A stretch of 64,000 nucleotides of DNA from GCA-2862545 sp047609825 (GTDB lineage Bacteria > Myxococcota_A > UBA796 > GCA-2862545). Made by a program: the position numbers and the translations under genes. The notes under the pieces are model-generated. The model had not been told where the DNA came from and did not search any database. It saw only the letters and a list, made by a program, of their open reading frames with translations. Position 1 is the first letter of the stretch. Each line of letters begins with the position of its first letter. The stretch covers positions 4,104-68,103 of the forward strand of contig JBLFXJ010000003.1 in assembly GCA_047609825.1 (NCBI GenBank), read 5' to 3'. Shown in pieces: positions 8,957-22,726 of this stretch.

Positions 8957-9418
8957 ATGGCGCGGGCGCCGAGACGCTCACCGACGGTGCTCCGTGGGTT
9001 GCTCCATCCCGCGCTGGGACCGCTCGTGCGCGTCGAAATTCGCGGCGCGTCGGGGCCCTCGCTCACCGGGCTCGCCGTGATCGACACGGGCGCCTCGATG
9101 TCTGCTATCGACAAGACTGCGGCTGCGACGTTGGCGCTCCCCACCTTTGGTGCGGCGAGCTGGTACGCGGTCACCGGCGGCGACCGACCCATCGCGCCCC
9201 TCCGCCGCGCCCAGATCCGCCTCGGCGACGTGCCTGTGTTCTGGGAGCTCGACCTGATCGAGGTGCCCGACCTGAACGAGGCGGTGGCCGGGTACCGCGC
9301 GTTGATCCTGCTCGGATGGGACTTCCTGCAGGACTGCGTGGTCGGCCTGGACGGACCATCGGGCACGTGGACGCTTCAGCTGCCCCCGGTGCCGCAGGCC
9401 CAGCGCCGCCGCCGCTGA
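8957..9418 (+). CDS. Retropepsin-like aspartyl protease family protein
   Basis: A soluble protein of 153 residues with one aspartyl-protease lobe: AVIDTGASMSAID holds the catalytic DTG (43-45) and flap-side residues, and ILLGWDFLQD near the end matches the hydrophobic psi-loop motif of retropepsin-like enzymes. Such single-lobe proteins must dimerise to form the active site. No signal peptide is seen. ATG at 8957 has a G-rich Shine-Dalgarno only 1 base away; GTG at 8945 and TTG at 8933 are alternatives. It is followed after 3 bases by a convergent gene. Confidence 0.75.
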   Translation: MARAPRRSPTVLRGLLHPALGPLVRVEIRGASGPSLTGLAVIDTGASMSAIDKTAAATLALPTFGAASWYAVTGGDRPIAPLRRAQIRLGDVPVFWELDLIEVPDLNEAVAGYRALILLGWDFLQDCVVGLDGPSGTWTLQLPPVPQAQRRRR

Positions 9419-9421
9419 CCG

Positions 9422-11059
9422 TCACTCACACGGGATGATGACCTCGCCCTCGAGCACAACCCGGGCCTCCGCCAGGCGCGAGCCGCTGCAGCAGTCGTCC
9501 ACGTGGGTCACGACCACCCGGTTGCGCTCGCCAGGCACCACGTGGTCCGCCAGGTTCGAGGTTCCCACGCCGCCGAGGAACACGTAGCTGCCGGGCTCGA
9601 CGTAGCCGCCCGGGTAGGTGGAGTTGAACACCGTGACCCGCACGCCGTCGTCGATGCCAGCGAAGTGGATCTCGAACCGGTCCACGTCCAGGCCCACTGG
9701 GATGTCGACGAAGGTCTGGAAGTAGGTGAACTCTCCAGCGGCGCGGCACCCGGCTCCGGCGGCACACAGCGTGGAGTAGAGGTCGTAGTTCACGATGTCG
9801 GGGTCGGGCGCACCGACCCACCCGGGGTCGCCTTCGGACGGGATGCTGCTGTACAGGTACTCTTCCACCGCACCGTGGGATGGCATCACATACGGGAACC
9901 ACTGCAGCCCCAGCCCATCATGCTGTTGCCAGTCGGTGAGCGTAGGAATGCCCGACCACTCGATGCACCCGTTCCCCCGGAGCTCCGAGTGCAGCTCGGG
10001 AGACGCCGGATCATCGGACCGCACGCCGAATGTGGCCGAGTCCGGCGCCTCGTCTACGGGGGTGTAGGTGACCTGCACCCGCGCTCGCCCACCCGGGTCG
10101 AGCACCAGCGGAAGTGAGGCGAGCGCGCCCAGGTCGGTGAGCGCGAGCTCGGGCGAAGAGGTGCTCCAGTCGGTGCCGTGCACGGTCACCGGCAGCGTGC
10201 CGTCGTTGCCGAGCTCGAGGTACACCCCGTCCGCGAGCCCAACCTCCAACACCCCGAAGTCGTGCACTGGCGGGCGCAGCCAGAGCCCTGCCTCGCCGTC
10301 GCCCTCGCCCCCGAGCTGCGCGCTGATCTCAGGCGACTCCGGATCGTCGGAGAACACGGTGAAGGTGGCCTCGTCGCCGGGGAGGTCCACCGGCGCATAG
10401 GTGACCTCCACGACGGCCACGTCGCCCGCGCCGAGCACCAGCGGCAGCGCGTCCAGGGGGCCGGCATCGGTCACCGCCAGCTCCGCACTCGTGCTCGCCC
10501 ACCCGGTCTCATGCACCGTCACAGCGCCGGGGCCGTCATTGCCGACGGTCAAGTACACCACCTCGCGGTCGCCGAGGGTGACCGCGCCCAGATCGGTGAA
10601 GGTGGGGTCGATCCAGATCCCGGGATCCGGGGTGTGGCCGAGGAGCTGGACCCGGTCATCGGCGGGGTCGGCGGCGTTCGAGTCTACCCAGGCGCTCCCG
10701 GCGAACGCTCCTCTGGCGAGGGGAGCGAAGGCGAGGGCCAGATCCACGCTCTCTCCGGGGGCCAGCGCATCGACCGGCGGCGCCGCGAGTTCGAACGCGC
10801 TGTCTGGATCGATCAACACGATGGCGGCGATGGCGACGACGGTGTCGCCCACGTTGCGAACCGTGGCCGAGCCCTCCGCGCGGCCACCCACGGGCACCGC
10901 CCCGAAGTCGAGCACCTCGGGGGAGACCTCCAACGCGAGCACCCCGACCGGGACCGCGGTGTCGACCACCACATCGTCGGGCTTCGGCTCGCCGGAGAGC
11001 CCGTACTCGGTGCAGCCGACCCCGAGGGCCAGCCACCACACCACCATCCACCGAGGCAT
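9422..11059 (-). CDS. Lipoprotein with choice-of-anchor-D (HYDIN-like) Ig repeats
   Basis: An exported lipoprotein of 545 residues. The lipobox is LGVGC (Cys16). Three beta-sandwich repeats of about 110 residues follow, each with LDFG/TDLG/HDFG near the start and conserved phrases (VTVHGTDW, SPELALTDLG, PVDEAPDSATF), typical of the choice-of-anchor-D/ASPM-SPD-2-HYDIN group. The C-terminal 170 residues are Cys-containing and differ in composition, suggesting a ligand-binding or enzyme-like beta domain I cannot name. A good Shine-Dalgarno (GGGAGGG) precedes the ATG. It diverges from the VWA lipoprotein across about 208 bases and is probably surface-exposed. Confidence 0.85.
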   Translation of the reverse strand: MPRWMVVWWLALGVGCTEYGLSGEPKPDDVVVDTAVPVGVLALEVSPEVLDFGAVPVGGRAEGSATVRNVGDTVVAIAAIVLIDPDSAFELAAPPVDALAPGESVDLALAFAPLARGAFAGSAWVDSNAADPADDRVQLLGHTPDPGIWIDPTFTDLGAVTLGDREVVYLTVGNDGPGAVTVHETGWASTSAELAVTDAGPLDALPLVLGAGDVAVVEVTYAPVDLPGDEATFTVFSDDPESPEISAQLGGEGDGEAGLWLRPPVHDFGVLEVGLADGVYLELGNDGTLPVTVHGTDWSTSSPELALTDLGALASLPLVLDPGGRARVQVTYTPVDEAPDSATFGVRSDDPASPELHSELRGNGCIEWSGIPTLTDWQQHDGLGLQWFPYVMPSHGAVEEYLYSSIPSEGDPGWVGAPDPDIVNYDLYSTLCAAGAGCRAAGEFTYFQTFVDIPVGLDVDRFEIHFAGIDDGVRVTVFNSTYPGGYVEPGSYVFLGGVGTSNLADHVVPGERNRVVVTHVDDCCSGSRLAEARVVLEGEVIIPCE

Positions 11060-11267
11060 CGCGCCCTCCCGCGGGCGCAGCGTACCATGACAGGGTGACA
11101 GTCCAGGTCCAACAGCGACTATCCGTACGACAACCGGCGAACGCCGACGATGGGAAGGCGCCCGCTGCGACTCGGATGACAGTCTGTCCCATGGCCGCGC
11201 TCAGACCGCCTGCGAACGCCCAGTTTCGTGGGCACGCCTGATGCATTTCAACAACCGGGAGGTGAAC

Positions 11268-12722
11268 ATGGTCTGGTTGTTCCTGCTGCTCGCGTGCGCG
11301 CCCGACGTGGGGCCCGGCGACGGCCCGACCTTCGGCGGAGACCCGCGAACCTCGTCTCCCGCAGGCTGGCTGGCCCACGCCCCGCTCGCGGTGGACGATG
11401 ATGAGTGCGCCGCGCCGGTCTGTCTCCGCACCGCAGCGGCGTGGCGGCCGGACGACGGGCTGCTCATCGCCCTCGGCGTCGAGGGAGCCCTGACCCGGGA
11501 CGAGATCGGCCGAATCGACCGTCCTCCGGCCGATCTGGTGCTGGTACTGGACGCGTCCGGCTCGGTGGACGAGGCGCTGGATGTTCGGGACGCCGCCGCC
11601 GAGATCACGCTGGACCATCTACGGGCCGACGACACCATCGCTGTTGTGGGGTTCCGGGCCGCCCCCGGCCTGCTGCTGCCTCCAACGCGGGGCATGTCAG
11701 GCCGGGAGTGGGCCATGCAGGCGCTCGACGCCCTCGACGCCATCTCCGACATGCAGCAATTCATGCAGGCATTCGCGCCGGACTGCTGTGACGAGGGGAG
11801 CCTGTGGGACGCGGTGGATGGGTTCCACGCCTGCGTCGAGGTCGAGCCCCCGTGTGCGGCCTGGGCCGACGCCTCTCCGGAGGCCCGCACCGCGTTCGCC
11901 GACACCGCGGCAGACCTGGAAGCGTGGCTCGACTCCGACAACCTGTCGCTCAGCGACGGCCTGCTCGCCATCGCCTGCGCCGACGGCACCGATGTGCCCG
12001 CGGCCCTCGAGCTCGCGTTCAGCGCAGCACCCACGGGCACCGAGGCGCGCGCATCGCGGGTGGTGCTGGTGTCGGACGCGGACGGGGCCGCCGCCGCGGT
12101 CCCCGCCACCCGCGCCGCAGCCATGCGGTGGGTCGGCCTCACCACCCTGGGCATCACCTCAGCCATGGACCCAGACGCTGCAGTGGCTCTTGCGCACGTC
12201 CCCGGCGGACTGTTCGTGAGCGCCGTGGACCCCGCTGAGGCCCTGGCCACATGGGACGCCAGCTTCGACCGACTGGTGGCACCGCGGTTGTGGGGGCTCT
12301 CGGTCGAGGTGGCGGAGCAGAGCGAGGGCGACTGGACCCTCGTGGACCTGTTCGGCGCCACTCACGCCGCCGGCGTGGCCACCGTGTTTGCCTCGACCGA
12401 TCACGCAGCCCTCGGCGTGACCCTGCGGTCCACCGGTGACCCCCGCCTCACCCCGTTCATCACGGTGAGCGCTCACGGCCCCGGGTGGTCCGACACCACA
12501 CGCCTCGCCGCACGCCTTCCGCTGAACGCGCTCGACACGCCGGTTGGCCGCGGCGAGGAGCTGGCCGCCCTCCGGCTCGCCGCCCGGATCGACTTGTATG
12601 AGCACAGCCGGCGCCCTTCCCAGGCCCTGCTCGACCGGGTGGGCGACTCACTCTCCGTGCTCGACGACCCGGTCCTGGATGACCTGTACCTGCGCGTCGG
12701 CGGCACTCCCGGCGCGGACTGA
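11268..12722 (+). CDS. VWA-domain lipoprotein
   Basis: A lipoprotein of 484 residues. The start is the ATG at 11268, since GGGAGGT lies just upstream and translation from it gives a compact lipoprotein signal (MVWLFLLLAC); an upstream ATG at 11241 would add nine polar residues. A von Willebrand factor A domain begins near residue 93, with the metal-ion-dependent adhesion motif VLDASGS, interrupted by a roughly 80-residue insert containing paired Cys (DCCDEGS, ACVEVEPPC). The C-terminal 150 residues form a beta-rich domain. The role is probably adhesion or a scaffold in the envelope. It converges on meaB with 5 bases between. Confidence 0.85.
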   Translation: MVWLFLLLACAPDVGPGDGPTFGGDPRTSSPAGWLAHAPLAVDDDECAAPVCLRTAAAWRPDDGLLIALGVEGALTRDEIGRIDRPPADLVLVLDASGSVDEALDVRDAAAEITLDHLRADDTIAVVGFRAAPGLLLPPTRGMSGREWAMQALDALDAISDMQQFMQAFAPDCCDEGSLWDAVDGFHACVEVEPPCAAWADASPEARTAFADTAADLEAWLDSDNLSLSDGLLAIACADGTDVPAALELAFSAAPTGTEARASRVVLVSDADGAAAAVPATRAAAMRWVGLTTLGITSAMDPDAAVALAHVPGGLFVSAVDPAEALATWDASFDRLVAPRLWGLSVEVAEQSEGDWTLVDLFGATHAAGVATVFASTDHAALGVTLRSTGDPRLTPFITVSAHGPGWSDTTRLAARLPLNALDTPVGRGEELAALRLAARIDLYEHSRRPSQALLDRVGDSLSVLDDPVLDDLYLRVGGTPGAD

Positions 12723-12727
12723 GGCGG

Positions 12728-13743
12728 TCAGCCGTCTCCCAGGAACGTACGCACCAGGCCCCGGGCAGCCGTGGTCGGCGGGATCGTACCCGCCCGCACC
12801 TCGTCCTCGAGGGCGGCCAGCTGCGCGGCCACCGCGGGATGGCGCCGGAGCGCATGGCCCAGCTGGTCCTCCACGAGCTGCCACATCCAGGCGAGCAGCT
12901 GGCGCTCGCGATTCACCCCGAACCGTCCCGAGCCGAGCATCGCGGCCCGGTGGTCTCCCACCTGCTCCCACACCCCCACGAGGCCGTCGCCGGTGAGCGA
13001 CGAGCAGGTGCGCACCGGCGGAACCCATACGGTCTCTGAAGGATGGAGCAGTCGAACCGCCGACCGGAGGTCCGCCGCTGCGGCACGGGCCCGGCGGGTG
13101 TTGTCGCCGTCGGCCTTGTTCACGACCAGCAGATCCGCCAGCTCGATCACGCCGCGTTTGATGCCTTGGAGCTCATCACCGGCGCCCGCGATCATCAGCA
13201 CCACGAAGCTGTCCACCATGTCCTTCACCACGGTCTCGGACTGCCCCACGCCGACCGTCTCCACCAACACCACGTCGAACCCCGCCGCCTCGAGCAGCAG
13301 CAGGCTCTCCCGGGTGCGGCTGGCCACGCCGCCGAGCGTGCCCGCCGTGGGCGACGGGCGAACGAACGCGCGGGGATCGGTGGCAAGGGCCGCCATGCGG
13401 GTCTTGTCGCCGAGGATCGACCCTCCCGTGCGGGTGCTCGACGGGTCCACTGCGAGCACCGCGACCCGACGGCCCGCCCCGGTCAGCTGCGAGCCAAGCG
13501 CCTCGATGAAGGTGGACTTTCCGACGCCTGGGACCCCCGTGATGCCCACCCGCCAGCTCCCGCCGGTGTGGGGCATCAACCGGCCGAGCAGCTCGGAGGC
13601 CGCCGCCTCGTCGCTGGGTCGGGTGGACTCCACCAGCGTGATGGCCTGGGCGAGCAGCGGCCGATCGCCGCGGAGCACGCCCGCCACGAGCACGTCGACC
13701 GTGGGGCGTACTCGTCGCGGACCGCGCCGGGGGTTGATCGGCA

Positions 13744-13744
<1 letters not shown>
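12728..13744 (-). CDS. meaB: Methylmalonyl-CoA mutase-associated GTPase MeaB
   Basis: A G3E-family GTPase chaperone of 338 residues that protects and reloads the adenosylcobalamin cofactor of methylmalonyl-CoA mutase. Seen motifs: Walker A GVPGVGKST, the family signature DPSSTRTGGSILGDKTRM, ETVGVGQSE, and the guanine-specificity motif NKAD. Its length fits the family. The ATG overlaps the mutB stop by one base (TGATG), so it is translationally coupled as the last gene of mutA-mutB-meaB. Confidence 0.97.
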
Positions 13745-15878
<2,134 letters not shown>

Positions 15879-15882
<4 letters not shown>

Positions 15883-17732
15883 CGGCTGTCCTCCAGCGCG
15901 GCGAGCACATCGGCGAGGACCTCGGGCACCGACCGGCCGAGGAACAGGAAGTCGTCGACACCGGCAGCGCGTAGTGTGTCCTCCTGCACACCGGGCCGCC
16001 CGGCCAGGTACAGCCGCGACACTCCAGACCCACGCAGCGTCGTGGCAGCGGGACCGGCGTCGGTGGCGTAGTCAGCGTCGGCTCCGCACAGGACCACAAC
16101 GGCACCGACGGGCTCACCCAGAGCTGCGCGGCGTGCACGGACACCACCGGCGGCGAGCAGGTTGGTGACCCACGCGGCGCGGGCATTATGCCGGGCCAGC
16201 GGCCCGAGGCAGACCAGGGTGACCTCACCGCCGCCCGCGGCTCGCAGCGCGTCATACGGCCCGCTGTCCCGCCGGACAGGCAGGGGCTCGGCGACCCACT
16301 CCACATGCGGGCGGAGCGCGCCGGACGCCTCCACCCGCGCGACGACGGGAGCTGGGTCGTAGGCGTCGGTCTCGGGCAAGACCTCATCGGGCCGCGCGTA
16401 TTCCGACACGCCGATCAACGGTCGGCGCCGGTTGGCGAGCTGCGCCGTACGCACCTCCGCCGCTTCATCGACCCACACGGCGACGGTGCCGTCCCGCAGC
16501 GCCTGCAGCAAGCCCCCCGCCCGCTCGACCTTCTGAAGCCAGCCCCATGCCGCCTCGGCCAGCTCGGCGGTGAGTGACTCGACGAACCACGCTCCCCCAG
16601 CCGGATCGGCCACCCGGTGCAGGTGGGACTCGTGCATCAGGATCGTCGCGGTGTTGCGTGCGATGCGCCGCGCATGTGCCGAGCTCGCGCCCAGCGCCGC
16701 GTCGAACGGCACCGACGTGACCACATCGGCGCCCCCTACGCCCCCAGCGAACACCGCCACCGTGTTCCGCAGCAGGTTCACCCACGGGTCGTGGCGGGCG
16801 ACCGCACGATCCGACAACGTGACGTGGATCCGCGCCGGCTGTGGCGCGACACCGCAGGCCTCCAGCACGCGACTCCACGCGAGGCGCAAGGCACGCTGCT
16901 CGGCGATGGCGGAGAAGAACTCACAGTCCACCCGCAGGTGGAACACGATCTGAGCGGCGGCCCGCGACGGCTCGAGTCCCATCGCCTGGCAGGCCCGCAA
17001 GTGGGCGATGCCCGATGCCAACGCGAATCCCAGCGATTGGCCAGGCGTGGCGCCCGCATGGTGCCACGCATCGGTGTGCACGGCGAGCGCGGTGACGTGA
17101 GCCTGGTCAGCCGTGCGGAGCGCCCACCCGGCCGCAGCATCCAGGCTGCCCGCGCGACCGTACCGGGCCAGATCGCCCAGCGGATCGAGGTTCAGTGCGG
17201 CTCGGGGTGCGACGACCCCCTGACGTGACCACAGCTCCAGCAGCCAGCCAGCCACCTGCGCGCCCGCCACGCCGGCGTCGAGGTGCACCGGCGCCGCATC
17301 CAGGTGCACGCCCGCCAGCACCGCCTCGAGGTCTGCGGCCCCGTGCACGGCGATGCCCCCCACCGCGACTCCGTCGGTGTCGGCAGCCCGTGCCGCCCGA
17401 TCGAGCCGCAGCAACACGCTGGTGGCGCCCGACTCGAGATCCTCGAGCGCCTGCTCATTCGCGTGCACCGGGTGCGGGTGAGCGACCACCTGGCACCGAT
17501 CCCAGCCGTGCTCACGCCGCTCGGCCTCGCCCGCACCGCGCGTGAATGGAGCGACACCCGGCGGCGGCGACGTGGGCCCGCTCGTGTACAGCGGCGCCAC
17601 CTCGATCCCGTCGAGGGTGCGATGAACCAGGCGCCGCGCGAAGTCGGCTCCCGCCAGATCCCGGTGGACGACGGAGCGCCAGGCGTCGGGTTCGAGCAGG
17701 GGGAGATCGGGTGTGAACGTGTGTGGAAGCAT
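15879..17732 (-). CDS. mutA: Methylmalonyl-CoA mutase small subunit
   Basis: The non-catalytic partner of MutB, 617 residues from the ATG at 17732. The frame stays open to 17909, but the extra 59 residues are unlike the family, and the family normally opens much as seen here with LEPDAWRSVV. The barrel is recognisable (LRVDCEFFSAIAEQRALRLAW, GGAWFVESLT), while the C-terminal B12-like domain lacks D-x-H-x-x-G, as expected for small subunits. It is the first gene of the coupled operon. The 118 bases to the divergent cyclase gene should hold both promoters; no clear consensus is visible. Confidence 0.93.
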
Positions 17733-17850
17733 GACACCGACTATCCGGGCGGCCGGGTGGTCACCCGCCAGAGCCGACCAGAGAGGCGAGACGCCCCCGA
17801 TCCCGGCTGGACCCGTGTAGGATGGGGCGGAGACGCCGAGAGATCCCCCA

Positions 17851-19383
17851 ATGCCGACGCGTACAAAGACCGTCGTCTTCACCGACATGGTCGACTTCAC
17901 GATGAACACGGCCCGGTCGAACCGAGCTGGGCTGCGCGACCTCGTGACTCAGCACGAGGCGCACACGCGCAGGCTGTTCGAGCCGCACGGCGGCGAGCTC
18001 GTGAAGAACATCGGCGACAGCTTCATGTGCCTGTTCGATTCGGCCACCGATGCGCTGCGTGCCAGCCTGGAGCTGGTGGAGAGCAAGCTGTCGGCCGAGC
18101 TCCCCCTGGGCTTCCGCGCGAGCGCCGCCACCGGTGATGTCGAGGTGATCGGCAACGACTGCTTCGGCGAAGCGGTGAACCTGTCCGCCAGGATCAACAG
18201 CAAGACCCCGTCGGGTCAGCTGTGGTTCGCCCACCGCACGCGCCTGTGTATGAACCAGGCGGAGCTGCCGTGGGAGTCGGTGGGCACGCTGAACCTGAAG
18301 GGCATCCCCGATCCGATCCCCTGCTACCGCGCGGTGGCGCGCAACCAGTGCATCCTCCCCCAGGCGCTGGTCAAGGCCATCGAGAAGCAGCGACTCGTCG
18401 TGCTCCGCGACGGCGACCCCGTGCCTTCGACCCTCGGCGGGAGCCAGTATGTGCTGATCACGGGGCCAGCGATCGCGAGTCCAGAGCTCAGGGCTCGAAT
18501 CGCCCAGCTGCCCCCGCAGCTGCCCCCGAGCCAGATCTGGCTCCGCGTGCTGACGATTCCCGGTGCCGAGCGGCGCGCCTGGCTCGAGCTGGGGCACGGC
18601 CTGGTCGTCGGCACACCCACGGCACTCGACAGCTCCATGGAGCGCGCCCGCCCCCGCGACGACACGCTCGGCCTCCGCACGATGTTCTTCGACGAAGACG
18701 AGGAGGAGCAGACCCGAACCTCGGTGTCTGTCTGCGGACTGGCGCTTCCCGAGGTGCCGATCCAGGGGGTCATCGACGGCTACAGCTTCGACCTGCTCCC
18801 CGACCGCTCGTGGGGGTTCGCGCCCGACGGCGCCATCGTTCGCGTCACGGTGGACCGCAACGGCGTGCAGCTGGTGCCGTTCCAGCCCGATGTGACGATG
18901 GACGGGCGCCGCCTCCAGCCTGGCGAGCCGGTTCAGCTCAACGGCGGAGAGGTGCTCGCCACCAGCCACGGCGATCACCGCTACATCGGACTCTCCGGCA
19001 AGTACCGCGGCATGTTCGCCGGTCCCGCCTCACAGACGGTGGCGCTGGCCGCTATCGGCGCGTTCGAACTCGGGCGTGAGCCCCAGCGACCCGGGCTCGC
19101 CCTGCCATCCCGGGGTGGCGTCGAGCGCATCCGCTGGGCCGCTGGGCCTCGCGCGGCCAAGGCGCGGGAGCGCCGCATCGATCTCGACCGCACCCAGACC
19201 GGGCGCCGTCAGACCCGCCTGCGCAACACCGACCGCGGCGTCGAGGTGGAGCGCATCCACCCGCGCTTGCCCACCTACCGCGTCACCCGCGGCCAGCTCT
19301 CCGAGGTCAAGGACCCCGTCGTGCTCGGCAGCGACGAGTTCATCGTGGTGGGCGCGTTCGTGCTGCAGATCGGCGAGGAGTGA
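17851..19383 (+). CDS. Class III adenylate/guanylate cyclase with unrecognised C-terminal region
   Basis: A protein of 510 residues. Residues 1-165 are a class III nucleotidyl cyclase domain at the very N-terminus: FTDMVDFT (metal Asp12), VKNIGDSFM (Lys52, metal Asp56) and AVNLSAR (transition-state Asn/Arg) are all present, so it should make cAMP or cGMP. No transmembrane segment is visible. The 345 residues after the domain are beta-rich; phrases such as DGRRLQPGEPVQLNGGEVL recall an FHA edge but are not sufficient for a call. A Lys/Arg-rich linker lies near 425-455. It diverges from the mut operon. Confidence 0.88.
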   Translation: MPTRTKTVVFTDMVDFTMNTARSNRAGLRDLVTQHEAHTRRLFEPHGGELVKNIGDSFMCLFDSATDALRASLELVESKLSAELPLGFRASAATGDVEVIGNDCFGEAVNLSARINSKTPSGQLWFAHRTRLCMNQAELPWESVGTLNLKGIPDPIPCYRAVARNQCILPQALVKAIEKQRLVVLRDGDPVPSTLGGSQYVLITGPAIASPELRARIAQLPPQLPPSQIWLRVLTIPGAERRAWLELGHGLVVGTPTALDSSMERARPRDDTLGLRTMFFDEDEEEQTRTSVSVCGLALPEVPIQGVIDGYSFDLLPDRSWGFAPDGAIVRVTVDRNGVQLVPFQPDVTMDGRRLQPGEPVQLNGGEVLATSHGDHRYIGLSGKYRGMFAGPASQTVALAAIGAFELGREPQRPGLALPSRGGVERIRWAAGPRAAKARERRIDLDRTQTGRRQTRLRNTDRGVEVERIHPRLPTYRVTRGQLSEVKDPVVLGSDEFIVVGAFVLQIGEE

Positions 19384-19395
19384 TCCCCACGCAGG

Positions 19396-20556
19396 TCACT
19401 CGCGGCGGCGGAACAGCATCAGCAGCGTGACAGCCAGCGCGGGCCAGCCGCTGGTGCCGCCAGTGGAGTCGCATGCGGTGGCGCAGGTGACCTGCTGCAG
19501 GCCGTCGCCCACGCCACGCTGGGCGTCGAAGGTCATCTCCGCCGCACCCTTACCCGCGACGCCGGTAGCCTGAGCCAGCACCGTGTACTGACCTTCCTCG
19601 GGGATCTCGAACGTGGGCTCCCACGCCTTGACCGGGCCCTCGAGCGGGCGCCCCTTGGTGTTGCCGCCCTCGTACAGGGACCACTCGATGTCGTACAGAC
19701 ACCCGTAGACCGACACATCGGTCTTGTTGCGCATCACGTAGGTGAGACCACCGTTGTGGAACAGCTCGAACGCCACGTCGGGGCGCTCGCATGCCCGCAC
19801 ATAGCCGAGGCGACTGGTGCGGGCGCCCGCGATGGCGCACACCTCGGGATCGTCTCCGAAGCCCACGCTCACCGTGAAGTTGCCCCCCTCGGTGAAGGTG
19901 TGCTCGACCACCGGGCCGGTGGCCGTGGCGCCATCGCCGAACCGCCAGTCCAGGTCGGAGCCGAAGGAGTCGGGGTCGGACAGCGTGCACACCACGTCGA
20001 GCGGGACGCCTCCGACCACCTCGGCACCGATGTTCGGCACGCAGGAGAACTCGGCTTGGCTCGCCAGTGACTCACCGAGCAGGCCGCGCTCGGCGGCGTC
20101 GGGCACCCACGCGGTCTCGCACAGCTCGACATTGCGCGTCGGCACGCCGAGGAGCGAGCCGACGCCCTCCTGCACGGCCGCTGTGAGGCTGTAGGCGTCG
20201 ACACACTGGACGGCCACCGCGGCATCCGTCGCAAAGGTCGCGGCCGCGGACAGCTCGATGCCGAGCGTGCTCCCATCGTCGGTGACCAACACCAAGCCCG
20301 GCTCGACCGTGGACGTGAACCGCACCACAAGGGCCGCATCCGCGGGCGGCACCCCGTCCAACACCGGGCCCGCGTCGAACACCTCGAACGCGAGGCACTC
20401 GTCTTCCCATGCCGCGAACGCAGACTCGACGGCCTCCCGACAGTCGGCCTCCGCCAACGGACAGGCCTCGATCGCGACACCGAGCGGGAAGTCGGCCGAG
20501 CCGAGCCAGGCATCCTGGGCCGTGGCAGCACCCGAGAGCAGCAGCGCGACGATCAT
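19396..20556 (-). CDS. Exported PKD-domain protein with a degenerate matrixin-like region and sorting tail
   Basis: A protein of 386 residues with a signal peptide (to about residue 13). Residues 15-165 look like a matrixin/zincin fold (AAWEDECLAFEV, then a helix), but where HExxHxxGxxH is expected the sequence reads QEGVGSLLGVPTRN; both first zinc His are missing and a hydrolase role is unlikely. A PKD-like domain follows (DWRFGDGATATG, EHTFTEGGNFTVSV). The end is CDSTGGTSGWPALAVTLLMLFRRRE, given here as tag (CDSTGG), helix and basic end, a MYXO-CTERM-like arrangement. A good Shine-Dalgarno (GGAGG, 4 bases) supports the start. Confidence 0.82.
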   Translation of the reverse strand: MIVALLLSGAATAQDAWLGSADFPLGVAIEACPLAEADCREAVESAFAAWEDECLAFEVFDAGPVLDGVPPADAALVVRFTSTVEPGLVLVTDDGSTLGIELSAAATFATDAAVAVQCVDAYSLTAAVQEGVGSLLGVPTRNVELCETAWVPDAAERGLLGESLASQAEFSCVPNIGAEVVGGVPLDVVCTLSDPDSFGSDLDWRFGDGATATGPVVEHTFTEGGNFTVSVGFGDDPEVCAIAGARTSRLGYVRACERPDVAFELFHNGGLTYVMRNKTDVSVYGCLYDIEWSLYEGGNTKGRPLEGPVKAWEPTFEIPEEGQYTVLAQATGVAGKGAAEMTFDAQRGVGDGLQQVTCATACDSTGGTSGWPALAVTLLMLFRRRE

Positions 20557-20657
20557 GGTTCCTCCGGTCGAACGAAACGGGCCGTTGATTCAGGCTAGCC
20601 CGTTGTAGTGGGGAGACGTTGTACTCAGGTTAACGTCCCCTGCGGGTCGCCCGTGGT

Positions 20658-22715
<2,058 letters not shown>

Positions 22716-22726
22716 GGCCGATCGTA

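Noticed and set aside
20612..20634. An inverted repeat (GACGTT ... AACGTC) after the MopE-like gene as a terminator
   Set aside because: The stem is only 6 bp and weak; no T-tract follows in the sense direction.
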